NCBI GenBank assembly: GCA_914767715.1
Contig: OU612074.1
Location: 12,262,062-12,326,061, forward strand
Length of the DNA stretch: 64,000 nucleotides
Direction: 5' to 3'
From: Membranipora membranacea
Taxonomy: Eukaryota > Bryozoa > Gymnolaemata > Cheilostomatida > Membraniporidae
A model generated the notes under the pieces. The model worked only from the letters and a program-made list of their open reading frames with translations, did not search any database and was not told where the DNA came from. Both the position numbers and the translations under genes were made by a program. Position 1 is the first letter of the stretch. Every line of letters starts with the position of its first letter. Of this stretch, positions 39,446 to 49,729 are shown in pieces.

Positions 39446-40133
39446 AGCTATGGCTACATGACACGATTTTTACATCGATTTGGGGTCACGAGTGGTTAAT
39501 CGGTGGATCTGCACGAGTGATTACTCGTGTTAAGTGGACATCGAACTTGTTGGTCTTGTGCCCGAGTGATCTAGACGATCCTCTATGCTGATTGGTTGTT
39601 GATTGCTTGCTTCAATAATTACGCGGTTAAAAACGTCATCTATCAAATCGTGACAGGCTATCAAAAATGGAGAAGTTGATAATATCTGTAGTTAAATCAC
39701 ATCCTCCTATTTATGATAAAAAAGACCATAACTACAAAGATAGGAGTGGTGCTGTAGTGAAAATATGGAAGGTAATAGCTGTATCACTTGGAAATGGAAG
39801 CTGTCCTGACATGACATCCATAGTATAGCATAGGAAAATCAATTTTACAGAAGACTGAAATTTTATTTGGTGAAGATTCAAAGTGACAAAGATCCGGATT
39901 TAATATGACATCTATATCCGGTCATTTGTTAACACGCCCATTAAATATCATTGGTCAATCGATTGAACTGAGGGAGTTCATTGGTCAATCTAGGCAACCT
40001 GATTTATTACCCCACTATGACTCACTACACCATCGAGTACTAACTCATAGGCCTGTGTAGCAGTGTGAGATCGGCCAAGCATGTCTAGACATGCCATCGG
40101 CCTGTGATTACATCGTTACGTGGAGCTACAGCT
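39446..40133 (+). mobile_element. PIF/Harbinger-like non-autonomous DNA transposon, copy 1
   Basis: This 688-bp element has imperfect terminal inverted repeats: agctatggctacatg at the left and the reverse complement of agctgtagctccacg at the right. It is flanked on both sides by TTA, a 3-bp target duplication as expected for PIF/Harbinger. A second copy of exactly 688 bp lies inverted at 50819-51506. Inside is a short reading frame resembling the start of a MADF domain, the class of DNA-binding protein carried by Harbinger elements. No transposase is present, so it would need help in trans. Confidence 0.8.
39667..39828 (+). CDS. MADF-like domain fragment inside Harbinger-like element
   Basis: A frame of 53 residues starts MEKLIISVVKSHPPIYDKK and continues with the DHNYKDR and KIWKVIAVSLGNG blocks. 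This fits the first half of a MADF (Myb/SANT-like) domain, which in PIF/Harbinger elements helps bind the transposon ends. A full MADF is about 80-90 residues, so this is truncated or is one exon; gtaata after AAG at WK could be a splice donor. The copy at 51123-51284 differs at only two residues (K3E, V30I), which suggests recent spread or some constraint. Translation of this fragment is uncertain. Confidence 0.55.
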   Translation: MEKLIISVVKSHPPIYDKKDHNYKDRSGAVVKIWKVIAVSLGNGSCPDMTSIV

Positions 40134-40329
40134 TTACTCAGTGCATGTGTACTCTAGGGGCTAATTTGTTATTGTTGTGTGTTAGAGATCAATACTTGCC
40201 CTGCATTTGGGTTGGTTTGGGCACTTTTGGTTGGCCGACAATAGACACTCATGTCAAGTCTAAAGTCTTGCTGGGCACTCAAGCAGAAAACTCGCTCTTG
40301 TACATTATAACCTCATACAATCAAAGTAA

Positions 40330-40547
40330 GGCCTACTGGCTAAGATCAAAGTGTCACTGCCAATGGCTGATTAGTGCCTGTTTCAGTTTCTGGCAGCTTG
40401 CTGCACACTCACGATTAGGAGGTCCACCATGGCCTCACCTCTAGGATGCATTCTAGTTTACTAGGATGTATCACATTCTCAGTACAAGGACTTCGGGCAA
40501 CTTGCGTCCCTCTTTAGGGGCAGCCCACCCTCTGTTTTGTCATAAAC
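40330..40547 (-). repeat. 0.2-kb dispersed repeat, copy 3 (minus)
   Basis: Reverse-complement copy of 25536-25752, bounded by ggcctactggctaagatc and gttttgtcataaac. The high identity to copy 2 shows a recently active interspersed element. Confidence 0.88.
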
Positions 40548-41418
40548 AATTATCAATTGAATAGATAAGCACAGTCCTCGGCTAAAATTACAATTGTTAC
40601 AGTTTATGCAGTGAAAACAATCATTAGCAATGATCGAAACAGAAGTCCGTGACATGGAAGTGAAATAAACACCCACAAAATCTTTACTGGAATATCATTC
40701 CAGTTTTTTCCATTGTTGTTCTGTGTTGTGTGAGCTTGTTTTGACACGTACTTATTACAGGTTAAACAGTAATACAATGAACTTATTAGTAACCTCTAGA
40801 TTTTCAATTATTTCTACGTATTGATATGGTCATATATATTAGAGGAATTCTTCATACATTGTATTGTGTAACGAACTTTGTTATTAAAAGTCTATTCTAT
40901 TTACGATCTGACAAATGTAACAGCTCTATGATTCTTATATGAAAATTATAATATGTTGGCAGCAATGTTTAAATGTGGTGACTTTGCAATGCTCAGTACT
41001 GGGCATCTTACGCTTACGCTTGTATGGATATAATTTGGATACTTCTCAATTAATGAGTCAGTTCTTATCATTTCATTTTAGCCTACTGCTACATTGTTCT
41101 AACTTTTCTTTTCCTAGCTATTGTGTATCAACTTGTGTAATGTTTTACTGCTAATTAATGCCTGCGTGTACGTTGTAATTTTACCTGTCATTGTTCTTGA
41201 TTTTTAGTTACATGTCCTTTTAATTCTACACCATATTTTTATCAATTTTTCTGTTTTCTGGGTACAAGTCTTAAGGACTTATTCTTCTCCAGAATAAACA
41301 TGGAATATATATATATATGGTTGACAAGTTCCCATAGTGGGAAAAAGTGGAGAACGCTTATAACTGCTTGAGCGAATAATCTAATCACAACACAAGTTGA
41401 AAATGCTCACATCGAATA

Positions 41419-41424
41419 TTTATT
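41419..41424 (-). terminator. candidate poly(A) signal after the 41.5-kb collagen exon
   Basis: tttatt on this strand reads AATAAA on the minus strand, about 70 nt past the stop codon of the collagen exon at 41495-41823. It supports that exon as a real 3' end. Confidence 0.45.
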
Positions 41425-41494
41425 ATTGTTATAGGAAGGACTTCCAAATGTCTGGTAGCTGATGTGTCATAAAATTTATCAATTTGGTTAAATG

Positions 41495-41823
41495 TTATCT
41501 CCCAATGACACCTGTGGCACCTGATTCACCTGCGGCACCTTTTTCACCTGTGGAGCCTGTGTTTCCTGTGGCGCCTTCGATGCCGCTGTCTCCCCTTTGT
41601 CCTTTATATCCGGTACTTCCTGTGCTTCCTGTACTTCCACAGGGTCCGCTTTCCCCAATTCTTCCTTTTTCTCCCATGCTTCCTGTTGATCCTGTGGCTC
41701 CCGGGAGTCCAGGAGGGCCGAGAGAGTATCCTCTGACATCTACAGGTCCAGTTTCTCCTCTTGGTCCAGCTTTTCCTTTTGGCCCCTTTATCCCTGGAGC
41801 ACCAGTCACTGTTTTCAGTTCTT
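41495..41823 (-). CDS. collagen terminal exon, second cassette of locus C or a separate gene
   Basis: A good acceptor (polypyrimidine tract then AG) at 41824-41825 opens a phase-1 exon coding EELKTVTGAPGIKGPKGK and about 95 residues of Gly-X-Y, ending in a stop. The triple helix is interrupted at GPVDVRGYSLGPPG and has one internal cysteine (GPCG). The opening ELKTVTG block matches the exon at 45501-45883 (KLETVTG). The phase-1 entry equals that left by the transmembrane exons at 46.6-47.8 kb. No transmembrane or first exon lies between 41.8 and 45.5 kb. It may be an alternative 3' exon of locus C (product of about 210 residues with exons 48388-48225 and 47772-47633) or the tail of a gene whose front was displaced. 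A retrotransposon fragment lies right beside its acceptor. Confidence 0.72.
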
Positions 41824-41879
41824 CTAAAAAAAAGGACAAGATAATGAAATACAAACCACTTTAAAAAAAACAGAAAATA

Positions 41880-43160
41880 TATAATTTGTCACTCTTACGG
41901 CATGACTATTTTGCCCCTCAAATTGAGTGGGATTCTAGTTTTTATGCTGTTGATAGTACTGATATCCTGCCCATTGTGGATAATCTCCAAACTAAAAAAG
42001 CCACTGGTCCGGACAAAATCTCGTCACAAGCGATCAAAGAAAACAAGCTGATTATCCTCCCAATATTGGCATATCTTGTAAATTTAGTCATTGAAAATTG
42101 TGTGTTCCCAGACTGCTTAAAAATAGCACGAGTGACACCCATTTTTAAAAAAAGGGACAAAAAAAGTACTAATAACTATCGCCCAATATCAATCTTAAGC
42201 ACTATTTCTAAAATTGTTGAAAAAATTCTTAGTAACCAGATCATTGATTTTTTTTAGAGACCGACTCAATTTTCACTGACTCACCGACTCGCTACAACAG
42301 CACATTTAGCATATTTTTAGATTTTTCAAAGGCGTTTGATACTATTAATCATGAAATTTTAGTCAAAAAGCTACCGTTTAATGGATTTTTACCCTGTGCC
42401 ACATATCTCATAGAAAATTACCTTAAACCGTAAACAATACATGTTGTTGTAAATACTGCTGTATCTCAGTACCGGGACATCGACATAGGAGTACCCCAAG
42501 GTTCAAACCTGGGGCCACTTTTATTTTTGATTTACATAAACGACCTCTTGAATGCAGACGACACTAATATGTTTTGTACAGACTATGCTATTAAACAAAG
42601 TTGAAAATTTGTGCTTAGCTAACAAACTAGTACTGAACTATTCCATAACGTTTCAGGTAATTTTTAAATCACCAAGAAAAGCTATCAGTGCCGATGATCA
42701 TGTTATCAAACTGAATACCAACACCCTTGAACTGAAAAATGAAACTAAATTTTTAGGTATTATCCTTGATTCAAATATAAATTTTAAGTCGCACATAAAT
42801 GAATTGTGCAAAAAATTAAATTTGGTTGTAATAATGATGCGTGTAGTAAGGCCATATTTTGACAAAAAAACAATGATCGAATTATATTACTCATTTTCTT
42901 ACCTGCACCTGCTCTATGGAATAGAGTTCTGGGGCCATGCTTCGGAAAATGACCTTAAACGAGTAATAGTCCTCCAAAAGGCTTGTGTAAGAGTAATTTT
43001 AAAGAAAAAAAACAAAGATCATGTTTCAACCCTTTTTAAGACTTTAAATATAATGCCTTTGAATATGTTATTCCAATACTGTTCTTAAAATCTATTTTTA
43101 AAAACATTCAGAACATCAGCATATGATTATAACACAAGATTAAATAATTTACACATAAAA
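41880..43160 (+). mobile_element. broken non-LTR retrotransposon (reverse transcriptase fragment)
   Basis: Reverse transcriptase blocks occur in order on the plus strand across several frames: KKATGPDKISSQAI and NNYRPISILSTISKIVEKIL (41980-42240), FLDFSKAFDTINHEIL with catalytic Asp (about 42310-42365), [20 protein letters not shown] (about 42487-42546), then ADDTNMFC and a downstream thumb-like region FLGIILDSNINFKSHI (about 42750-42810). NDLLN runs straight into ADDT, so the residues before the active-site FADD motif are deleted, and stops and frameshifts separate the blocks. The endonuclease domain is missing (5' truncation). Motif style suggests a Jockey/CR1-like lineage. It is inactive. 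It sits within locus C, on the strand opposite the collagen exons. Confidence 0.92.
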
Positions 43161-44265
43161 AAGGCCAAAAACAAGCGAGGTGAGATTTCCCTGTTGTGCC
43201 ACCTGTACAACCTGTACAACAGGTACCTTATGGGAGTGGATAATTGTACTCAGTCTGGTTCCTTGGGTGGCCTGGAGGCGTGCCTGTGGGAGGGGGTTTG
43301 ATTGTGTGCAGGTTGCGAGTGTTTCGCTCTGTCGTTCCGGAAGGCAGGTGTGGCGTCGAGTGTTTTAATCGGGTAGTCTCTGCTCTAGCTTCGTGCTATC
43401 TGACTGTCCCGCTGCAGATTACATTCACCCTTGTGCTGGCCAATCTGCAATGATGTCATGTTAAACTTGACAATTGATTGATGGTAGGTAGGAATCAGGT
43501 GAGGTCCAACAGACGAGGGTGGGGCTTACAATTTATTGGACCCAAGCCAGGTGCATGTGGAACAGAACTAAAAAAGAGTTTTCAAACATGTAAAGAGATC
43601 CCCTCTGTCTCTTTAGGCAAGATTTCCGATGGGCATGGGTATGGTGCATGTCCTGAGCACTATGGGATCATACACCTGTATTCATGAGGGATTATTTGCC
43701 TTCACTTCAAAGGTAATAATGACCGATGGTAAGACTTTCAAAGAAAGGCTCACATTGAATGTTCATATTTCTATTGCATTCAGAAGTGGCTATTTATAAT
43801 ACTCACTTAGCAGATACTAGTGAGCTTGACTGATCAGTGGCTTCATTTGTTTTCATAGGTCTTTCATTGTGCATATTTGGAGTCGCCATATCTTTATGTT
43901 CAGTACTGTTTTTATCCCTATTTTCTTCTCTATCGTATCTGTCTTTTAGGTGCAGAATGTGTTCAGCTGGATCTTGTTTGAGAAGCTGTGCTCCGGCAGT
44001 AGTGGCTGATCGAGCTCAAATAAATTTGATTGAGGCAAAATAGTAGGTTCATACACTTCATTTCTATTTGCAATATTTATTGTTTTCTATTCTGCTTGAT
44101 TTTTTTACAAAAAGAGCTCTTGCACAGCAAGACAAAGGCTGGTGTCAAACTGTTAAATGTGCCTTTTATGTGTCTAAATAATACAGAGCTTGTGGGTTAA
44201 GAGTGCACAACTTCGAGTAGTGAAAAGTGTGCTGGTTAATTGGAGCCATAAACCCTTTCTCTCTC
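43161..44265. other. unassigned stretch inside locus C
   Basis: GC-richer sequence at 43180-43450, then AT-rich DNA. A 68-residue frame at 43837-44043 has a hydrophobic stretch and two acceptor-like sites, but I cannot chain it to a gene. Confidence 0.4.
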
Positions 44266-44400
44266 AGGGATGGCGTGATTAGATAGCACGCTTGCCTAAC
44301 AGCCAGGTGATTCATGCGACAGGACTCATGGGTTCATAATCCACTTGGGGAGCTTTCATGGTTGGTTGTTCCGGTCCCCGGGACCTTCGGGCTTGAGAGC
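44266..44400 (+). mobile_element. tRNA-derived SINE, family 2, plus-strand copy
   Basis: A-box-like tggcgtgattag (44271-44282) and B-box-like ggttcataatcc (44331-44342) are about 60 nt apart. The body block ggggagctttcatggttggt continues to ttccggtcccc. The same order and body appear on the minus strand at 50049-50455 and, truncated, at 50684-50757. The B box is slightly degenerate, so activity is doubtful. Confidence 0.75.
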
Positions 44401-44564
44401 CATTTGGTATTTGAGTTTGGTTAGATTGTTTGCCAAAATTGGATCTTGATACCAAAAATCAAAAGTTTTCACATCTCCATTGTTTTGGTTTGCCAATTAG
44501 CCGATTTGTTTTTATTATTTAGACTAATTAGAAGTGAACTTGCAGAACTTGGCAAGATTTAACC

Positions 44565-44795
44565 TCTAAACATCTTGTCATCCCTCTGACTACCAAAGTA
44601 AAGCCTTTTTCTTTCTCCTGTAGAAGTTCAACTTCCTGCTTGAAAGCCTTGATAAGTCATTTAACTCTGATCTACTTCAAAAATGATATTTATTGTCAAC
44701 TGGCTAAAACGTGAAAGCTTTCACCACTCTGATCAGTCGCATGAAGCTTGCTAGAGCACTGATCTTGAATTTAGGGTCACAGCCTGCGAACGCCT
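44565..44795 (+). repeat. segment duplicated at 48.7-49.4 kb, copy 1
   Basis: Blocks tgtcatccctctgac, gaagttcaacttcctgcttg and gatcagtcgcatgaagcttg recur in the same order near 48746-48810 and 49380-49450. The spacing has changed by insertion. The copies flank the triplicated exon region, suggesting duplication of the locus. Confidence 0.7.
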
Positions 44796-45500
44796 ATCCC
44801 TTCAGTTCCGCCTCTTCGATTGGGTGATGGATCTTGAATGATATTATCATATTGGAATTTCATGTTGAAGTATTATTACTTCTGGCCAATAGAGTCTCAG
44901 TATGCAATATGCAAATTACCATAAGGAAAATAGTGACATCATCAGCCCTCATCAACTGAGATATGTTTTTGAGGCTGCAGCTAGACATGGGTGTATTTGA
45001 GAGCCTGCTGAGGGGTATATATTTGTTCAACTGCAATGAAATTTAGTATGTATGTAGAATATTTTTCTGCAAATTATGATGCAAATGAGTTGTCTCCTGC
45101 TTGGGGACCTTTAAGTGTTTTGAAGTATAGCTGATATGACATGACAGTCTATATTTATAATACTGCAGGTGACAGTGTAAAGTAAAGCGTCATTAGAAGT
45201 AGCTTATGGTTTTATGCTTGATATATGATCTAGATTTTGGCTTTAACTATTTGCATATAGTATATGGATTGCAGCTCACAAAGTTACGTTCTAGATCAAA
45301 AATATTAGTATTAAAGGAACAACAGTAGTTAGTAAACCAGCCAAAGCAATCATCTATATCCCTGTTAACCTTGGAAAAACCAGTGATCCGGGAGCACCTC
45401 TGTTCCACTTTCTCCTATGGGTAAAACAAAACTTCCCTATCAATTCTAAACCTATACATTATTAGTTCGCAACAATCCGTAATTTAAAATAATTATACTG

Positions 45501-48388
45501 TTATCTTCCTATCGGACCCGTGGCTCCTGGTCGACCCATACTTCCTTGGATCCCACTTTCACCCTTCTGTCCTGGTCTCCCTGATCCAGTGCTTCCTCTT
45601 GATCCTGTTGATCCAGTGCTTCCTCTTGATCCTGTTGATCCTGTTAATCCTGTTGGTCCTGTTGATCCTGTTGATCCTGTTGATCCTGTTGATCCTGTTG
45701 ATCCTGTTGACCCTGTTGATCCTGTCTCTCCCCGAGGTCCAGGAGGGCCTCCAAATTCCCCTTTGGAACCTGTTGACCCTGTCTCTCCCCGAGGTCCAGG
45801 TGGGCCTCCAGATTCCCCTTTGGCACCTACTGGACCCATTTCTCCTTTTGGGCCTTGGACACCAGTCACTGTCTCAAGTTTTACTAAAAAAACATGCTAA
45901 ATAATGAAGCAACAACATGTCTATTTAGCGCACCCTTGTTGTATAGGGTAAGGCTGGGCAAGCTAGGCTTATTTATGATCATGATTGTGAGATATGAGGT
46001 TTCAACCCTCCATCAGTGCTATGCCTGATGACGTCATCCATTGTTAATTGAATCTAGTGGTTCCTTCTTTGGACACTTCTTAAAAAAAATTTAGGCCAGT
46101 TTCTAGGCATTGGATGGGTGGTTTTAACAATGTTCAGCAGAACTGTTGATGGAAACCATAATAACAAAACAAAACTCAGTAATGCCTGTGAAAGAGCCTG
46201 AATCATTTATATCATTTCAAATTATTGAAAGAGTTCTGACTATTATATGGGCAACATATACCATTTGTAAATGACAAAACCTCATTAATCGATCTATACA
46301 CTCACAAATCAATATGGCTAGCAAAAAATGATTGGGATATAGAGAGGCCACATACACATGAACAATTTTATAAGTCACCCTCATGCCTGGTGACTTGTGA
46401 TGAGATTAAGTGTAAAATTATGTACATTTAATATTTGAAAGATGCTATGTAATTTGGATTTTATTTAACATCGATGTTTGATGTTTCCAAAGTTGTCTAC
46501 CCACTCAGCTTGAAAATCTCCTATGGTGCAGTCATACAAATATCACATCGACTGCTACAAGCAGAGAGAACTGTGCATGCGATATCATTATTAGCATTAC
46601 CTTTCAGTTCCTGAATCTCAGAGTTTTGGGTTTGTGCCATAACCATACTTTCTGCAGCGAGACCTAATGACATGATAAAAGTAATTCCGAAGATTACTGC
46701 CACCTTGACAATGGTTTATATGGCATTTTGATTATAGAATTATGTTTGGTACAAGGCAACATAAACCATTTAAAGATGGCAAAACCTCATTAATCAATCT
46801 ATACACTCACAAGTCAATATTGCTAGCAAAAGAGAAAAATGATTAAGATATAAGCGCATCCACATGGGTCATTTCATAAGTCACCTTAATGTCTGGTGAC
46901 TTCGTGATGAGGTTAAGTGTGAAATTATATGTGTATTTAAATTTGGTAAGATGCTATGTAATTTTGTTATTTAACATCGTTGTTTGATGTTTCCAGAGTT
47001 TGTCTACCCACTCAGCTTGAAAATATCCCATGGTGCAGTCATACAAATATCACATCGACTACCACAAGCACACCTTCTAGCAGAGGGAACTGTGCATGCA
47101 TAATCATTATTAGCATTACCTTTCAGGTTCTGAATCTCAGAGTCTTGGGTTTGTGCCATAGCCATACTTTCTGCAGCGAGACCTAATGACATGATAAAAG
47201 TAATTCCGAAGATTACTGCCACCTTTACAATGGTTTATATGGCATTTTGATTATAGAATTATGGTTGGGTACAAGGCAACATAAACCATTTAAAGATGAC
47301 AAAACCTCATTAATCAATCTATACACTCACAAGTCAATATTGCTAGCAAAAGAGAAAAATGATTAAGATATAAGCCGCATCAACATGGATAATTTCACCT
47401 TAATGTCTGGTGACTTCGTGATGAGGTTAAGTGTAAAATTATATGTGTACTTAAGTTTGGAAAGATGCTATGAAATTTTGTTATTAAACATCGTTGTTTG
47501 ATGTTTCCAGAGTTTGTCTACCCACTCAGCTTGAAAATATCCCATGTGCAGTCATACAAATATCACATCGACTACTACAAGCACACCTTCTAGCAGAGAG
47601 AACTGTGCCTGCAATATCATCATTAGCATTACCTTTCAGGTCCTGAATCTCAGAGTTTTGGGTTCGAATCTCAGAGTTTTGGGTTTGTGCCACCGCCATA
47701 CTTCCCACAGCAAGACCTACTGATATGATAGAAGTGATTCCAAGGATTACAACCACCTTTATGATAAAAAATCTGCAAAGATAAATGTTTAGAATAATAA
47801 TAACTGTCGAGTAATGGTATAACAGGTAACTCAGTTTGTAAGAGTGCCTGCACTCTAATGCACAGGCTTTGGAGGTCTCGGGTTCAATCCCTGCTGCAGT
47901 CTACCAAATACTAGGCTCTATTGACGCCCAAGGTGTGCTCTGACCTGCCTGCGAACTGAGATTACCATGGTGCCAAATATGGTGGCCGCGCCCTCGAGGC
48001 ACCTTTATTTCTCAGTCTTCAGACAGAGACAGACCTGTGATTTTAACCCACTTTCAACCTACAACATATTGCCTAGAATCTGCATGCTGCTGGGTGATGG
48101 AAAGCATCACAACAATAACTAAACAGAAAAGAAAACTTATTGCCTTGATGTCACATATACATGACTCATCTTCAAACTTTTTGTACTCTTCGGATTGATT
48201 CAGAAGGGACCTAATATAACTCACTTAGAAACCAATTTCGAACTTCCAGGATCCCTGAGATTGTTTGTGTCGACAGGCTGTTCATGGCGCCAAACTGGCG
48301 AAACTGGCTCATAATGTTGTGGTGTTTCATTTTGACTAGCCCCGGCAACCGGAGAATAGTAAGGTGTTTCAGGCTGAACCTCAGACAT
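45501..48388 (-). CDS. type II transmembrane collagen-like protein (locus C, main model)
   Basis: Exon 1 is 48388-48225, transmembrane exon 2 is 47772-47633 and collagen exon 3 is 45883-45501. They join in phases 2 and 1 to give 228 residues. The cytoplasmic tail is 54 residues and Tyr/Pro-rich ([14 protein letters not shown]). The membrane segment spans about 58-82 ([20 protein letters not shown]), followed by AQTQNSEIR and TQNSEIQ, an in-frame 7-residue (21-bp) duplication seen only in this copy. The collagen part starts [11 protein letters not shown] and includes a long Gly-Ser-Thr run from 9-bp DNA repeats, with one imperfect triplet (GSGRPG), ending at a stop. Exon 1 is exactly as long (164 nt coding) as that of gene D. 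Two further transmembrane-exon copies lie downstream in the intron, and a second collagen exon lies at 41.5 kb. Inference: a cell-surface collagen with possible alternative splicing. Confidence 0.78.
45598..45722 (-). repeat. 9-bp coding repeat (Gly-Ser-Thr) in collagen exon
   Basis: gatcctgtt-type 9-bp units repeat about a dozen times. On the minus strand they encode Gly-Ser-Thr triplets within the collagen domain. Because the unit is a whole Gly-X-Y triplet, copy-number changes keep the frame and the triple-helix register. It also opens spurious frames on the plus strand. Confidence 0.9.
46261..47772 (-). repeat. three tandem copies of a ~0.5-kb segment bearing the transmembrane exon
   Basis: Units start at about 46261, 46766 and 47286. 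All share ctatacactcacaa, a ggtgacttcgtgatgag-like block, a gtctacccactcagcttgaa block and the transmembrane coding sequence with donor gtaatg. The coding copies end at 46601, 47120 and 47633. The copy nearest exon 1 has a good acceptor (ttgcag) and correct phase. In the other two (GTG at 46703 and at 47222) the equivalent acceptor is gone: an in-frame TAA lies five codons upstream, and the nearest AG leaves phase 0, which does not fit the phase-2 first exon. The membrane coding itself stays open ([15 protein letters not shown] in both). They may be decaying, or spliced from an unseen first exon. Confidence 0.88.
47819..48060 (+). mobile_element. tRNA-derived SINE, family 1, copy 2
   Basis: A tRNA-like head with degenerate A box (ggtaactcagtttg) and B box ggttcaatccc (47881-47891) is followed by the same body as 21403-21650, including aggtgtgctctgacctgcct and a terminal gattttaaccnacttt. 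It lies in intron 1 of locus C, antisense to that gene. Confidence 0.85.
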
Positions 48389-48739
48389 GATGATGATGAT
48401 GTACTGTTTTTGTCCTAGTCCTGTGAATGTTTTATTAGTGTTGTACCTTACGATGATCTTCCAGTAGTGGCTGTTTTAGGTCTTTTAAGACTCGATTCAG
48501 TCACAAGACTGACCTGAATAATATGAGTACTCATTTACTTACTGTATTAGACAGTATCCTTAGCTAATACTAGCTTCACTGATTTCCAACTTCCTTTATT
48601 ATTTTACAGACAACCTATTTTACAGAAAAAGTACACACTCGATCTTTTCTTTTTTGTAACCATTTAAAATGTGCAACAATTATCTATAGAAATACTTGAT
48701 GATAATCAGAAAATGAATAAAACCTAATGACAATGTTAA

Positions 48740-49450
48740 AGCTTTTGTCATCTCTCTGACAACCAATGGCTTTCTTTTTATATTGAACTTCCTTCTTGAG
48801 CCTTGATAGCAATGTTGGATGCGAAGTATACTTCAAGCAGAATGTACCTTAACTGAAACAGGAAGCGATATCATCCATCCTGGAGTTTGATGAGACCTCT
48901 TGACGCTAGTGACTGTAATTTAATATTGGTACAAGCATGTGTCTTAGGGAGTCCCCAGGCGATGTTGATATATGTATGAAGAGTCAATTTCCAACCAGAC
49001 ACATGTCAAAATTGTTCCTTAGATTTCTAAGCCCTCAGCCAATTTTTAGCTGTACCTAGCCACGACTCAATTTATGTTAAGGTAAACATGTAAAACCCAG
49101 AAATACAAGCTCTTTCTTATGACAGTTATTTTCTAGAAGGATTAGTGTTAGTATTGTGTTGTTAGTTAGTGTTGTCTCCTGTAAGTACAAGAAAAGACGA
49201 TCTTAAACCTACTTAAAAGTATTTATTAATTATCAGCTCTGTCATATTGTTGTTGGCTGAATAATGCCACAACCAGCCCTTAAAGCGCTCTGGATGGCGA
49301 TGGCAGCCGCGGATCCGTTAACATCCCTAACGACCGCCTACTGACGCTTTTAAGAACTGGCCGTGAATAATGCAAGCTTTCACAACTCAGATCAGTCGCA
49401 TGAAGCTTGCTAGAATATGAACTCGTGATTAGGGACACAGCCCGTGAATA
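48740..49450 (+). repeat. segment duplicated from/to 44.6-44.8 kb, copy 2
   Basis: Contains tgtcatctctctgac, attgaacttccttcttgag and, after an insertion, gatcagtcgcatgaagcttg with taggg-cacagcc, parallel to 44565-44795. It lies upstream of the locus C first exon. Confidence 0.65.
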
Positions 49451-49724
49451 CCATAGACCTAATTATGTGTAGACATTACATTATAATTATAGAGTATTAG
49501 CATATAGCATAACTAAAGAAAAAAAAGTTGTTAGGTTGAGCAACGGAACTATCACGATTAAGCTTTTATTTTGGATTAAAATACATTCCGGATACAGACA
49601 ATATACAGTGGTGCGCATACCACAGCAGCACAACCGCTTCAGATGGATACCACAAGTAAAATATCACTGTTTCACGGCCCTCTCTTGATCAACTTGCTCA
49701 TGGTCAGCCAAAGCAACATTATGG
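49451..49724. other. short unassigned stretch
   Basis: AT-rich to 49560, then ordinary sequence leading into the collagen relic. No exon recognised. Confidence 0.4.
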
Positions 49725-49729
49725 ATGCT

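Larger units (their letters stand above)
36995..41494. other. intergenic stretch with mobile DNA
   Basis: Between gene A and locus C. An ATTAAA at 37262-37267, about 270 bp after the gene A stop, is a plausible poly(A) signal. The Harbinger-like element (39446-40133) and the 0.2-kb repeat copy 3 (40330-40547) are listed separately. The rest (37.3-39.4 and 40.6-41.4 kb) is AT-rich with no exon I can support. Confidence 0.5.

Noticed and set aside
42552-43088. 178-residue frame as a cellular gene
   Set aside because: It continues the reverse transcriptase order of the retrotransposon fragment (active-site remnant then thumb-like region).
43837-44043. Hydrophobic 68-residue frame as a possible membrane exon
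   Set aside because: Lies on the opposite strand to locus C, lacks a matching donor phase and shows no clear homology to the collagen membrane exons.
45520-45904. Plus-strand frames with Val-Asp-Pro or Leu-Ile repeats
   Set aside because: Antisense shadows of the 9-bp Gly-Ser-Thr coding repeat of locus C.
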